Positions 1 to 8,818 of a stretch of DNA of 64,000 nt are shown here, one piece after another. The notes beneath the pieces were generated by a model, which saw nothing but the letters and a program-made list of their open reading frames with translations, ran no database searches and was not told the origin of the DNA. Numbering within the stretch: position 1 is the first letter of the stretch; each line of letters starts with the position of its first letter. A program made the translations under genes and the position numbers. This DNA comes from CAZIVP01 sp964542915. GTDB lineage: Bacteria > Calditrichota > Calditrichia > Calditrichales > Calditrichaceae. The DNA lies in the NCBI GenBank assembly GCA_964542915.1, contig CAZIVP010000001.1:248001-312000 (forward strand). The letters run 5' to 3'.

Positions 1-696
1 TTTTATGATAAATTAACCGGCGTTATCGATCCTGAAGAAAAGCGTAAACGGATCGGCAATGAATTTATTCGCATTTTCGAGACAGAAGCTGATCAATTGG
101 GTACATTCGAATTTCTGGCGCAGGGTACGCTGTATCCCGATGTGATTGAAAGTGTATCGTTTAAAGGACCTTCGGCAACGATCAAGTCTCATCATAATGT
201 AGGCGGACTGCCCGAAAAGTTTGGCTTTCGTTTGATCGAACCGTTGCGTGAACTATTCAAAGATGAAGTTCGAAACGTGGGACGCGAACTTGGAATATCC
301 GAGACCATCATTGGAAGACATCCGTTCCCCGGGCCGGGTCTGGCAGTGCGGGTTTTGGGTGAAATAACGCCCGAGCGCATAAGCACATTGCAGGAGGCCG
401 ACGCTATTTACATTGAGGAGCTGCGAAAAGCCGACATTTATGATGATATTTGGCAGGCGTTTGCTGTATTATTACCGGTTCAGACGGTCGGCGTGATGGG
501 GGATCAACGCACTTATGAGAATGTCATTGCTTTACGGGCGGTGACGAGCACGGATGGAATGACCGCGGATTGGTATCCCATGCCGAACGAGGTAATGACA
601 GCCGTATCCAACCGTATTATCAATGAAGTAAGAGGGATTAATCGGGTGGTTTATGATATCAGTTCCAAACCGCCCGCAACAATTGAATGGGAATAA
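1..696 (+). CDS. guaA: GMP synthase (glutamine-hydrolysing), C-terminal part
   Basis: The reading frame is already open at base 1, so this is the 3' part of a gene that starts outside the window; 231 residues are present. GMP synthase aminates XMP to GMP using glutamine and ATP, the last step of guanine nucleotide synthesis in the cytoplasm. The part seen covers the end of the ATP-pyrophosphatase domain and the C-terminal dimerisation domain: GPGLAVRVLGEITPERI and the terminal signature SSKPPATIEWE are typical and the protein ends where the family ends. glmS follows after 18 bases, so the two are probably co-transcribed. The family call is secure; only the N-terminal glutaminase half is unseen. 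Confidence 0.97.
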   Translation, partial: FYDKLTGVIDPEEKRKRIGNEFIRIFETEADQLGTFEFLAQGTLYPDVIESVSFKGPSATIKSHHNVGGLPEKFGFRLIEPLRELFKDEVRNVGRELGISETIIGRHPFPGPGLAVRVLGEITPERISTLQEADAIYIEELRKADIYDDIWQAFAVLLPVQTVGVMGDQRTYENVIALRAVTSTDGMTADWYPMPNEVMTAVSNRIINEVRGINRVVYDISSKPPATIEWE

Positions 697-714
697 GAGG
701 GGGTAGCATTAATT

Positions 715-2541
715 ATGTGTGGAATAGTCGGATATTTAGGTAATAAGGATGCCACGCAGATTTTGGTTAATGGTTTAAAGCGCCTGGAGTACCGGGGATA
801 TGATTCTGCGGGGCTGGCTTTAATAAATAATAACCATATTGATCTGGTAAAAGAAGTCGGTAAAATAAGCGCGCTGGAGAGCGCACTCAGCCAGCATCCT
901 TTAAGGGGCAGTATTGGGATCGGGCACACACGCTGGGCGACCCACGGCGAACCCAGCCAGGGCAATGCCCATCCGCACTTCGACGGAACTCAAAATATTG
1001 CCCTGATTCACAACGGCATTATCGAAAATTACGCTTCTCTAAAAAAAGCGTTAGAGCAAAGCGGCCATCAATTTCGCTCCGAAACCGATACCGAGGTTAT
1101 TGCCCATCTGATCGAAGAATTATATGAGGATGATTTTGAGGACGCGTTCCGTAAGGCGTTATTGGAACTGGAAGGAACTTACGGATTGGCCGTAATCTCC
1201 AACTACGAACCGGATAAAATTTTTGTGGCACGCAAGGGCAGCCCTATCGTAATTGGCGTTGCTGATAACGAATTTTATGTGGCTTCGGATGTAAATCCCT
1301 TAATACCGCACACACGCAACGTCTTCTATCTGGAAGATGATGAGATGGCCATTCTGACCAAAACAGGCGTAATTACAAAAACGATCCACAATAAAGTTAT
1401 CGAGAAGCAACTGGAAAAAGTTACGTTTCAGGTAAGCGATATTGAAAAAGGAGATTTCGAACACTTTATGCTCAAAGAAATCTTTGAGCAGCCCAAAACC
1501 ATCATGGACGCTATGCGCGGACGCTTGTTGAGGGAAGAGGGCTTGGTTAAATTGGGCGGATTGGCGGACGTGGAAGAGAAATTAATCAACGCTAAAAAGA
1601 TCTATTTTACCGCATCCGGTACGTCGTGGCATGCCGCACTGCTTGGTGAATATCTGATGGAAGAATTTTGCCGCATACCGGTAGAGGTAGAATACGCCTC
1701 TGAATTTCGTTACCGCAATCCCATCATCGGCAGTGATGAAATCGTTATTGCTATTTCTCAGTCCGGCGAAACGGCAGACACACTGGCCGCTTTGCGAGAA
1801 GGTAAGTACAAGGGCGCCATGGTACTGGGTATTGTCAATGCCGTAGGCTCCACGATTGCACGGGAAACAGAAGCTGGTGTTTATATTCATGCCGGTCCGG
1901 AGATCGGCGTGGCCAGCACAAAAGCCTTCACTTCTCAGGTGACAGCCATCATTCTGGTCACTCTGATGATTGCGCGTAAACGCCATATGTCGGTTGTGCA
2001 GGGTAAGCAAGTGATCGATGAACTATTAAGCATACCGAATAAAGTTGAGCGAATTCTGGCACAAAACGATAAAATCCGCGCATTGGCGGAAGAATTCAAA
2101 AACGAACGCAATTTCTTGTATTTGGGGCGCGGTTATAATTTCCCCGTCGCTCTGGAAGGCGCCCTGAAACTAAAGGAGATATCCTATATTCATGCCGAAG
2201 GCTATCCGGCCGCGGAAATGAAGCACGGCCCCATTGCTTTGATCGACGAAAATATGCCGGTGGTTTTTATTTCCACCAAAGATACCATATATGAGAAGGT
2301 CATCAGCAATATCCAGGAAGTAAAAGCGCGAAAAGGGCGCGTTATTTGTATTGCCAATGAGGGCGATCAGACAATAGCGAAATACGCGGATAAGGTAATT
2401 TATATCCCGGAAACATTACAGGAACTTATGCCGTTACTCTCGGTTATTCCTTTACAATTGTTGGCTTATCACATCGCCGTTCTTCGCGGCTGTGATGTGG
2501 ACCAACCGCGTAATTTGGCCAAGAGCGTTACTGTGGAATAA
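715..2541 (+). CDS. glmS: Glutamine-fructose-6-phosphate aminotransferase (isomerising)
   Basis: This enzyme makes glucosamine-6-phosphate from fructose-6-phosphate and glutamine, the first step towards UDP-GlcNAc for peptidoglycan and lipopolysaccharide. The 608-residue length is normal. The start is fixed by the N-terminal MCGIVGYLG, in which Cys2 becomes the catalytic nucleophile after Met removal; a GGGGG-containing ribosome site lies just before it. A class II glutaminase domain (about 2-220) is followed by two SIS sugar-isomerase domains (about 280-420 and 450-600), with the phosphosugar-binding stretches SGTSWHAAL and SQSGETADTLAAL, and the family's C-terminal end NLAKSVTVE. It follows guaA closely. 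No glmS ribozyme is possible in the short 18-base gap. Confidence 0.98.
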   Translation: MCGIVGYLGNKDATQILVNGLKRLEYRGYDSAGLALINNNHIDLVKEVGKISALESALSQHPLRGSIGIGHTRWATHGEPSQGNAHPHFDGTQNIALIHNGIIENYASLKKALEQSGHQFRSETDTEVIAHLIEELYEDDFEDAFRKALLELEGTYGLAVISNYEPDKIFVARKGSPIVIGVADNEFYVASDVNPLIPHTRNVFYLEDDEMAILTKTGVITKTIHNKVIEKQLEKVTFQVSDIEKGDFEHFMLKEIFEQPKTIMDAMRGRLLREEGLVKLGGLADVEEKLINAKKIYFTASGTSWHAALLGEYLMEEFCRIPVEVEYASEFRYRNPIIGSDEIVIAISQSGETADTLAALREGKYKGAMVLGIVNAVGSTIARETEAGVYIHAGPEIGVASTKAFTSQVTAIILVTLMIARKRHMSVVQGKQVIDELLSIPNKVERILAQNDKIRALAEEFKNERNFLYLGRGYNFPVALEGALKLKEISYIHAEGYPAAEMKHGPIALIDENMPVVFISTKDTIYEKVISNIQEVKARKGRVICIANEGDQTIAKYADKVIYIPETLQELMPLLSVIPLQLLAYHIAVLRGCDVDQPRNLAKSVTVE

Positions 2542-2584
2542 GAATCAAAGACGACGTCTACAATTGAAAGGAAACGGAACAGTT

Positions 2585-4453
2585 ATGATCCAGGTTCGTA
2601 CGGTAGGTCTGTGTCTAATAATATTACTGCTTTTTCACACGGTTGATGCCCAAAAAGCTCCTAAAAAGGAATGGACCATTTTTCAGCAAAGTAAAGCGTT
2701 ATACCAACAGGGCAAATACGAAAAAGCACGACAATACTTCCAAGCATTTATTGACAAATACCCCGATAGCCGATTGCTCACCGCCAATCATTTGATGTTG
2801 GCTAAAATTGAATACCGGCTGAATGAATACCAGTCTTCTCTGGACCGTTGCAAGCGGTTTTTGGACCGTTTCCCGCAAAGTAGTTATACAGATGACATTC
2901 ATTTTTTAATGGGCAAAAATTATTACAAACTCAACCGGCTGCAAACGGCGGCGGGAACCTGGCTTTATGTGGCCGAACACGCCGCAAACGAGAAACTGGC
3001 TCAAAGGGCGCGCGCCCTCGCTGAAGATGTGTTACGCTATCGTTTGGATGAACAGGATCTGCTTCATCTGGAAAAACAAACAGAGAGGGCTTTTGCCCGC
3101 CATATCATTTGGTATCACATCGCCAGACATTATCAAAAACAAAATTTATTGGCCGTTGCTCTGCCCTTTCTTGAAAAATATATGGAAGGCGCCCGGACCG
3201 AACACGTTTATTATGAGCAAATGAAGTCGTTCTATGAGGGTATTAAAAACCAAAAAAGCAAAGCCATCCGTATCGGTGCTCTGTTGCCTCTGAGTGGCGC
3301 CAATAAGGATATTGGAAATAGTATCCTGAGAGGAGCCCGGCTTGCAGCCAAAGAGTATAATTCAAACCATGCTTTGCCGGTTGAAATTGTGGCTTATGAT
3401 TACGAAACCGATCTCATTACAGCAATCAAAAAGTACAAAGAAGCGGCGCGCGATCCTTCCATTGTTGGGATTTACGGGCCGTTATCCACAGATATGACCG
3501 CGGCCTGCGCTGCTCTGGCCGATTATGAAAAACTGCCCGTCATTACTCCTACCGCAAGTTCCGCTGAATTGCACGAATCCTTTGGGCAGATCGTTCAATT
3601 GTCAACGCCTGTTGATATGATCGGGCGCTATGTTGCTCAATTTGTAATGGATTCGTTGCAGGTTGAGCGCGTTATCACCTTCGCGCCCCTTGACGACTAT
3701 TTTATTAATATGACGGATGCATTTAGCGCTGCTTTTCAGACCGATACGACGAAATCATTATACCAGGAATGGTATTATCCCGGCGATCAGGATTTTTCCG
3801 GTCAATTTCGAAAGTTGAAGCGAAGGGGGCTCAAACTTGCTTACAGAGATTCGGTTTTAAACAGCGATTCGTTAAATGTCGAACCTCATGAGGTCGATTC
3901 GCTTTACCGGCTGCATTTGGAAAAAGCGCGCAAAAAGTTGGAGGAGAATGACGCCAAAATCGATTCGGCCGATATTGCCGTGCGAGCGTTCGATGCCATT
4001 TTCATGCCGGTTTACAGGGATGATATCAAAATGATAGCGCCGCAAATTGCTTATGCCAATATTCAGGCGCAGATGATCGGAAACGAAGATTGGTATGATT
4101 TGGAAACGTTAAAGAATAACCGCTATTATGTCGATAGTTTAATTATAGCGAGTAATGGCTATTTAAACGAAGAAGACTGGGATTACCGGAATTTCAGGAA
4201 CAATTTTCGCAATATGTTCTCCGAAACGCCCGACCGAATGGCGCTGACCAGTTATGACAGTTTCAATTTTATTCTTAACGCGATTGATTTTAGTGAACAA
4301 AAACCGGACCGCGGGAATTTTCTCGAAATTCTTATGAACGCTCCCCATTACAGGGGTATTTATAAACGCATCAATATCGGAGCAGAAGGTTTTAATCGTT
4401 CTGTACAAATGTTGCAGTATTTTAAGAGTGCAGGCTTATTTCCTCTGCGTTAA
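2585..4453 (+). CDS. TPR / periplasmic-binding-protein fusion (LpoA-like architecture)
   Basis: This is an exported protein of 622 residues. An in-frame ATG at 2492 overlaps glmS and would place the hydrophobic segment internally; the ATG at 2585 gives a clean signal peptide (MIQVRTVGLCLIILLLFHTVDAQ) and has an AAAGGA site upstream, so it is preferred. Residues about 30-210 form TPR-like repeats of the BamD/YbgF kind (LYQQGKYEKARQYFQAFIDK, then two more). From about residue 225 a Leu/Ile/Val-binding-protein fold follows (IRIGALLPLSGANKDIGNSI, IVGIYGPLSTDMTAACAALA). TPR plus type I periplasmic-binding domain is the layout of LpoA, the activator of penicillin-binding protein 1A, but sequence similarity cannot be measured here. 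A cell-envelope sensor or activator role is inferred. Confidence 0.8.
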   Translation: MIQVRTVGLCLIILLLFHTVDAQKAPKKEWTIFQQSKALYQQGKYEKARQYFQAFIDKYPDSRLLTANHLMLAKIEYRLNEYQSSLDRCKRFLDRFPQSSYTDDIHFLMGKNYYKLNRLQTAAGTWLYVAEHAANEKLAQRARALAEDVLRYRLDEQDLLHLEKQTERAFARHIIWYHIARHYQKQNLLAVALPFLEKYMEGARTEHVYYEQMKSFYEGIKNQKSKAIRIGALLPLSGANKDIGNSILRGARLAAKEYNSNHALPVEIVAYDYETDLITAIKKYKEAARDPSIVGIYGPLSTDMTAACAALADYEKLPVITPTASSAELHESFGQIVQLSTPVDMIGRYVAQFVMDSLQVERVITFAPLDDYFINMTDAFSAAFQTDTTKSLYQEWYYPGDQDFSGQFRKLKRRGLKLAYRDSVLNSDSLNVEPHEVDSLYRLHLEKARKKLEENDAKIDSADIAVRAFDAIFMPVYRDDIKMIAPQIAYANIQAQMIGNEDWYDLETLKNNRYYVDSLIIASNGYLNEEDWDYRNFRNNFRNMFSETPDRMALTSYDSFNFILNAIDFSEQKPDRGNFLEILMNAPHYRGIYKRINIGAEGFNRSVQMLQYFKSAGLFPLR

Positions 4454-4456
4454 ATT

Positions 4457-5206
4457 ATGAAATCCGCAAGTTATGAAACGTATTATATATTCCGGGGCTT
4501 CCCGGAATTATTGCATGCTTTTTCCAACCGCAAAATCGGATTTAGTAAAGGCATCTATCAATCGCTCAATATCGGTTTGAGCACACCCGATCTTATAGAA
4601 AATGTACAAAAAAACAGGCGTTTACTGTTTAACACTCTGGGGATCGAGCACGAACAATTGGTGATACCGGAGCAAATACATTCCTCTAACGTGCAATACG
4701 CAAGTAAACCGGGTATCCACAGGCAATGCGATGCACTCGTAAGCGATCAATCCGATTTATTTTTGTCGGTTCAAACGGCGGATTGTTTTCCTGTTTTTCT
4801 CTACGATCCCACCAAAAAGGTCGTGGGGCTGGTACATTCCGGCTGGCGGGGTACAAGCGGAAATATCGCAGGTAAAACAGTACAATTTATGATCGATCAA
4901 TTTGGAGTCGACGTAAAGCAAGTCATCGCTGCCGTGGGTGCGGGCGTTCAACAGGAATGTTATCAGGTTGATGAAGTGACCGCGCGTCATTTTGACAGGG
5001 CTTATCTGAAAACCGACGGCGAAAAGCATTTTAAACTAAACTTACGTCAACAAATTGTCGATCAGTTAATTACAACAGGCATTCCGGAGAGGCAGATCGA
5101 GCAGGATAAGACCTGCACGCATTGTGCTGACGAACGTTATTATTCTTATCGGCGCGACGGAAAACATGCCGGCCGCATGATGGGCATCATAGGGGTAAAA
5201 AAATGA
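4457..5206 (+). CDS. pgeF: Multicopper-oxidase-fold YfiH/PgeF (laccase-domain) protein
   Basis: This is a 249-residue cytoplasmic protein of the YfiH/CNF1 family. Family members include the peptidoglycan editing factor that removes wrongly incorporated L-Ser, and enzymes with purine nucleoside phosphorylase or adenosine deaminase activity. The conserved metal or active-site residues are visible: His in QIHSSNV, Cys in QTADCFPVFLYDP, His in VGLVHSGWRG, and the C-terminal CTHCADERYYSYRRDG. It starts 3 bases after the preceding stop codon, so both genes probably share a transcript. The family is secure; the exact substrate in this organism is not known from sequence. Confidence 0.9.
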   Translation: MKSASYETYYIFRGFPELLHAFSNRKIGFSKGIYQSLNIGLSTPDLIENVQKNRRLLFNTLGIEHEQLVIPEQIHSSNVQYASKPGIHRQCDALVSDQSDLFLSVQTADCFPVFLYDPTKKVVGLVHSGWRGTSGNIAGKTVQFMIDQFGVDVKQVIAAVGAGVQQECYQVDEVTARHFDRAYLKTDGEKHFKLNLRQQIVDQLITTGIPERQIEQDKTCTHCADERYYSYRRDGKHAGRMMGIIGVKK

Positions 5207-5224
5207 TCAGTAAGGAAAATTTAA

Positions 5225-7072
5225 ATGCTTAAATGGTTTTTTAATATTTTATTTGTTGTCGCAGGAACCTTGATGGCCAATGGGCAGGTGGACTCCCTGC
5301 AAAGCGTTTTGGAAAAGACGCAGGGTGAGCACAAGGTCGATGTGTACATAAAACTTTGCAATGCCGTCCATGAGGATTCCGTAAGCAGAAGTATTTATTA
5401 TGCAGAAAAAGCATTGTATTATGCACGCGAAAAGAAACTCTCGGGGAAAAAAGCGGAGGCACATTATAATCTTGGTTACTTTTATTACCGGGATAGACGG
5501 TTCCACTTAGCATTGCAACACTATCGACAATCAGAAGACATGTTCCTGAAAGCGAAAGATCTCTATCATCTTTCTTATCTGTACAACCGTATGGCCAACC
5601 TCTTTATCAAATTAGATCGGCATGATCGGGTTACACAGATGTATTTAAAAGCGGCAACCTTTAAAGATAGCATTGGGGATACCAGCGGACTTTCATTTGT
5701 GTATAATAATCTGGGTCTCTTCTATTGGCGGACCAGTCAAGACGACAGTGCGCTGTATTATTACCGGCAGGCCTTAAAAATGCGGCAGCAAATAGGTGAA
5801 GAGCTGAACTCGGCAACGGTTTTGAACAACATCGGCGTTATCTATCATAACTGGAATCAATATGAAGAAGCATTGCAGTATTATCTGCAGTCTATGGAAA
5901 TAAGACGTCGCAAGAAGGATCATGAAGGGGTCGCCCTGTTGCTCAACAATATCGGACGCACGTATTACGATTGGGGCAAATACGAAAAGGCATTCGATTA
6001 TTTTGAAAAAGGATTCAATAAAAGTCAATCAATCGACTTTACCAATGGTATTGCGTACTCCAAAATGAATTTCGCTTTGGTAAACCGCAAAAAGGAACAC
6101 TATCAAGCGGCTTTGGATAACTTATTTGAAGCGTTAAAGGCATATGAAGAAATAAATTATGGGGCCGCCTGCGGTCTGGTGTCCAATGAAATCTCAAAAA
6201 CGTATAATATGATGCAGAAACCGAAAAAAGCGATAGAATGGGCCACCAAAGGCCTTAACATTGCAATAAACAAAGAAAATGAGAACCACCACTCGATGGC
6301 GTTACAAAACCTCGGCATGGCATATCAGTTACAGGGCGATTACGGCCGGGCAATAGATACTTTGCTTAAAAGTCTGTCTATTTCGAAAAAAATAAAACGC
6401 CCCGCCCTTTCCATCGAAACCTACCAAATGATTACGGAAATCTATGAAAAGACGGGACGCCATAAACAGGCATTACACTATTTCAGAAAGCACCAACAGT
6501 TCCAGGACAGTATCTTCAATGTGCGGAGCCAGGCTTTAATATCCGATCTTCAATTGAAGTACGAAACAAAGGAACGAGAACGGGAAAATGCTCTTTTAGT
6601 AAGGCAAAGCAATCTCCAATCCCGGATCATTAAAAAACAGCAATCAATGAATATCTTTATCAGTATTGCAGCCATTTTGCTTGTTTTTCTGACACTGGCG
6701 TTATTTGTGGTAAACCGCCACAAGGTGAAAACGAATCGGTTGCTGGCGCATTTTAATAAGAAAATTATTCAACAACGGAACGATTTGGAACGCAAGAATA
6801 CAGAACTGAATCATGCGCTGCAAAAAGTGAAACAATTAAGCGGATTATTGCCCATCTGTGCAAGTTGTAAAAAAATACGCGACGATAAAGGCTATTGGAA
6901 TGAACTGGATGCTTACATTCGGGATCATTCCGAAGCTGAATTCAGCCATAGCATCTGTCCCGAGTGCAGAACCGAATTGTATGGCAGGATCGATAAAAAA
7001 AGCGAAAAACAAAACGATGGTGACTATGAAGATGCGGATGAGCATCGACATTATGATGAGCAAAATATTTGA
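5225..7072 (+). CDS. TPR membrane protein with C-terminal Cys4 signalling-type domain
   Basis: This is a 615-residue protein with a signal peptide (MLKWFFNILFVVAGTLMANG), an array of about eight to ten tetratricopeptide repeats (residues about 35-435), a coiled coil, one membrane helix (about 475-497) and a second coiled coil. It ends in a short domain with two CxxC pairs (C545/C548 and C578/C581; ICASCKKIRDDKGYW and ICPECRTELYG). The TPR plus membrane helix plus coiled coil layout is that of the FCB tetratricopeptide histidine kinases, but no kinase domain is present. The Cys4 tail is the type found at the ends of bacterial receiver and PAS signalling proteins. The periplasmic TPR part and cytoplasmic zinc-like tail suggest a membrane signalling protein with an unknown output. 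Confidence 0.75.
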   Translation: MLKWFFNILFVVAGTLMANGQVDSLQSVLEKTQGEHKVDVYIKLCNAVHEDSVSRSIYYAEKALYYAREKKLSGKKAEAHYNLGYFYYRDRRFHLALQHYRQSEDMFLKAKDLYHLSYLYNRMANLFIKLDRHDRVTQMYLKAATFKDSIGDTSGLSFVYNNLGLFYWRTSQDDSALYYYRQALKMRQQIGEELNSATVLNNIGVIYHNWNQYEEALQYYLQSMEIRRRKKDHEGVALLLNNIGRTYYDWGKYEKAFDYFEKGFNKSQSIDFTNGIAYSKMNFALVNRKKEHYQAALDNLFEALKAYEEINYGAACGLVSNEISKTYNMMQKPKKAIEWATKGLNIAINKENENHHSMALQNLGMAYQLQGDYGRAIDTLLKSLSISKKIKRPALSIETYQMITEIYEKTGRHKQALHYFRKHQQFQDSIFNVRSQALISDLQLKYETKERERENALLVRQSNLQSRIIKKQQSMNIFISIAAILLVFLTLALFVVNRHKVKTNRLLAHFNKKIIQQRNDLERKNTELNHALQKVKQLSGLLPICASCKKIRDDKGYWNELDAYIRDHSEAEFSHSICPECRTELYGRIDKKSEKQNDGDYEDADEHRHYDEQNI

Positions 7073-7270
7073 TTTCGATACGGCTTCAAAGAATCGTTGC
7101 ATAAATAATCCGTTAAAAGATAGACGTACGTTTCACACCATGTATAATTTACTTTCCTGACAAATTCAACGGATTCCATAAGTTTCACTGCCCATCCAAG
7201 TATCTGCGCTTTTTCGCCCGCATCATCTTGAGAAAGAAGCCTCAAATATTCGAAATATAACTTTTATTGG

Positions 7271-7291
7271 CAATTTAATCGCATTAAATTG
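7271..7291. promoter_or_regulatory. Perfect 9-bp inverted repeat upstream of the Memo-AMMECR1 gene
   Basis: CAATTTAAT and ATTAAATTG are exact reverse complements separated by CGC, 46 bases before the start of the gene at 7337. There is no T-run on either side, so it does not look like a terminator. It could be an operator. The sequence is AT-rich, and no matching site was seen elsewhere, so the call is tentative. Confidence 0.3.
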
Positions 7292-7336
7292 AGAAAAAAG
7301 TAACAAGATTGACTCAATTTAAATGGGAGCGCGGTT

Positions 7337-8818
7337 ATGATTACGGATATCATAAAAAGTGTCTTTTTACTCCTGGCCGGTATTACGGTTATTCAAGGGA
7401 GTGGGCATATCCGCGAAGCCATAAACGCCGGCCGTTTTTATCCGGCCTCTGAACAGGCCTTGCAGCAAGAGATAAATCTGTTACTGGACAATGCAAACCC
7501 GCCAGGGGTCAATGGCCAAATTTACGGCCTGATCGCGCCCCATGCCGGCTATGCTTATTCCGGCCATGTAGCCGCCTGTGCGTATAAAACATTGCAAAAA
7601 GCACAATTCAGGCGTGTTATCGTACTTTCCCCATCCCATATCGATGCATTTAAGGGCGTATCTGTTTATAACGGCAAAGCGTATGCAACACCATTGGGGC
7701 AAATTCCCATCGATCAGGGATTTTCTCGTAAACTATCCGCATCGCACCGTCTGTTCAAATATTCCGAACGTGGCCATACGAATACTTACCGGGGCAGGGG
7801 AGAGCACGCCCTGGAAGTGCAACTCCCGTTTTTACAACAGACTTTAAGCGATTTTCAACTGGTGGCAGTAATTATGGGGGATCGGGGATATGTAACCTGC
7901 AGGGCGTTGGCCTGCGCTCTGGATTCGCTTGTTTGCGATAAACATACGCTGATCGTTGCAAGTTCGGATCTGTCGCACTTTCATACTTATGAAGGAGCGC
8001 AAAAGTTGGATCAAAAGGTTATTAACGCTATAAAGGAATGGGATTTTTTAAATTTACACCGAAACCTGCAAAATAAAACCTGGGAAGCGTGCGGCGGCGG
8101 ACCGGTGGTTGCGATGATGATGGCTTTGCAGCGCATGGGCATTAAGGGCGTCCGTTTGTTGAAATACGCGAACTCGGGCGATGTTACTGCGAATCGTAGC
8201 CGGGTGGTGGGGTACAGCGCGATGGCGTTTTACGACGAAGGTAAAAGGCGTGCCGGGAACAAAAAGGACTTTTTTCTATCAGAAGCAGCGCAAATACATT
8301 TAATGCAGATTGTACGGAGCGCCGTCGAAGCCGCCGTGTGCAAGGGCTATACGAAGGATGTAAACGCCGGCGGATTTGAAGAACTCAGACTGGACCGCGC
8401 CGCATTTGTAACGATCAAAAAAGATGGCCGTTTACGGGGGTGTATTGGCTACACCTCTCCAATTATGCCGTTATTTAAAACGGTCTGTGAAGCGGCCATT
8501 GCGGCCGCAGTTCGCGATCCGAGATTTGCGCCTATAAAACCCGAAGAACTTCCCGACCTTCAATATCAGATTTCAGTCTTGTCGCCGTTTAATTTGGTGC
8601 GTGATATCACGATGATCCATCCCGGTCGACACGGGTTGTTCATCAAATGTGGAGCGCGATCGGGATTGTTGCTGCCTCAGGTTGCCGAGCGCCACGGCTG
8701 GGATCGGGCAACCTTCCTGGAGCATACCTGTACAAAGGCCGGTTTACCTGAGTGGGCATGGAAACAGAAACAAACCGATATCTTCCGTTTTACGGCGGAG
8801 GTGTTCGGGGATTATTGA
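7337..8818 (+). CDS. Memo-like / AMMECR1 fusion protein (AmmeMemoRadiSam system B+A)
   Basis: The protein has 493 residues and two domains. Residues about 28-285 are a Memo-like domain (AmmeMemoRadiSam system protein B), a fold related to extradiol dioxygenases, with the metal-site motifs LIAPHAGYAYSGH and SSDLSHFHTYEGA. Residues about 310-493 are an AMMECR1 domain (system protein A) with the signature KDGRLRGCIGYTSPI. These two proteins usually occur with a radical SAM enzyme, which is not in this window; the joint function is unknown. The N-terminus (MITDIIKSVFLLLAGITVIQG) is hydrophobic and may be a signal peptide or anchor, unusual for a family normally cytoplasmic. GGGAG lies 7 bases before the ATG. 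The gene overlaps the convergent gene by 7 bases. A second AMMECR1 protein is at 46655-47251. Confidence 0.88.
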   Translation: MITDIIKSVFLLLAGITVIQGSGHIREAINAGRFYPASEQALQQEINLLLDNANPPGVNGQIYGLIAPHAGYAYSGHVAACAYKTLQKAQFRRVIVLSPSHIDAFKGVSVYNGKAYATPLGQIPIDQGFSRKLSASHRLFKYSERGHTNTYRGRGEHALEVQLPFLQQTLSDFQLVAVIMGDRGYVTCRALACALDSLVCDKHTLIVASSDLSHFHTYEGAQKLDQKVINAIKEWDFLNLHRNLQNKTWEACGGGPVVAMMMALQRMGIKGVRLLKYANSGDVTANRSRVVGYSAMAFYDEGKRRAGNKKDFFLSEAAQIHLMQIVRSAVEAAVCKGYTKDVNAGGFEELRLDRAAFVTIKKDGRLRGCIGYTSPIMPLFKTVCEAAIAAAVRDPRFAPIKPEELPDLQYQISVLSPFNLVRDITMIHPGRHGLFIKCGARSGLLLPQVAERHGWDRATFLEHTCTKAGLPEWAWKQKQTDIFRFTAEVFGDY

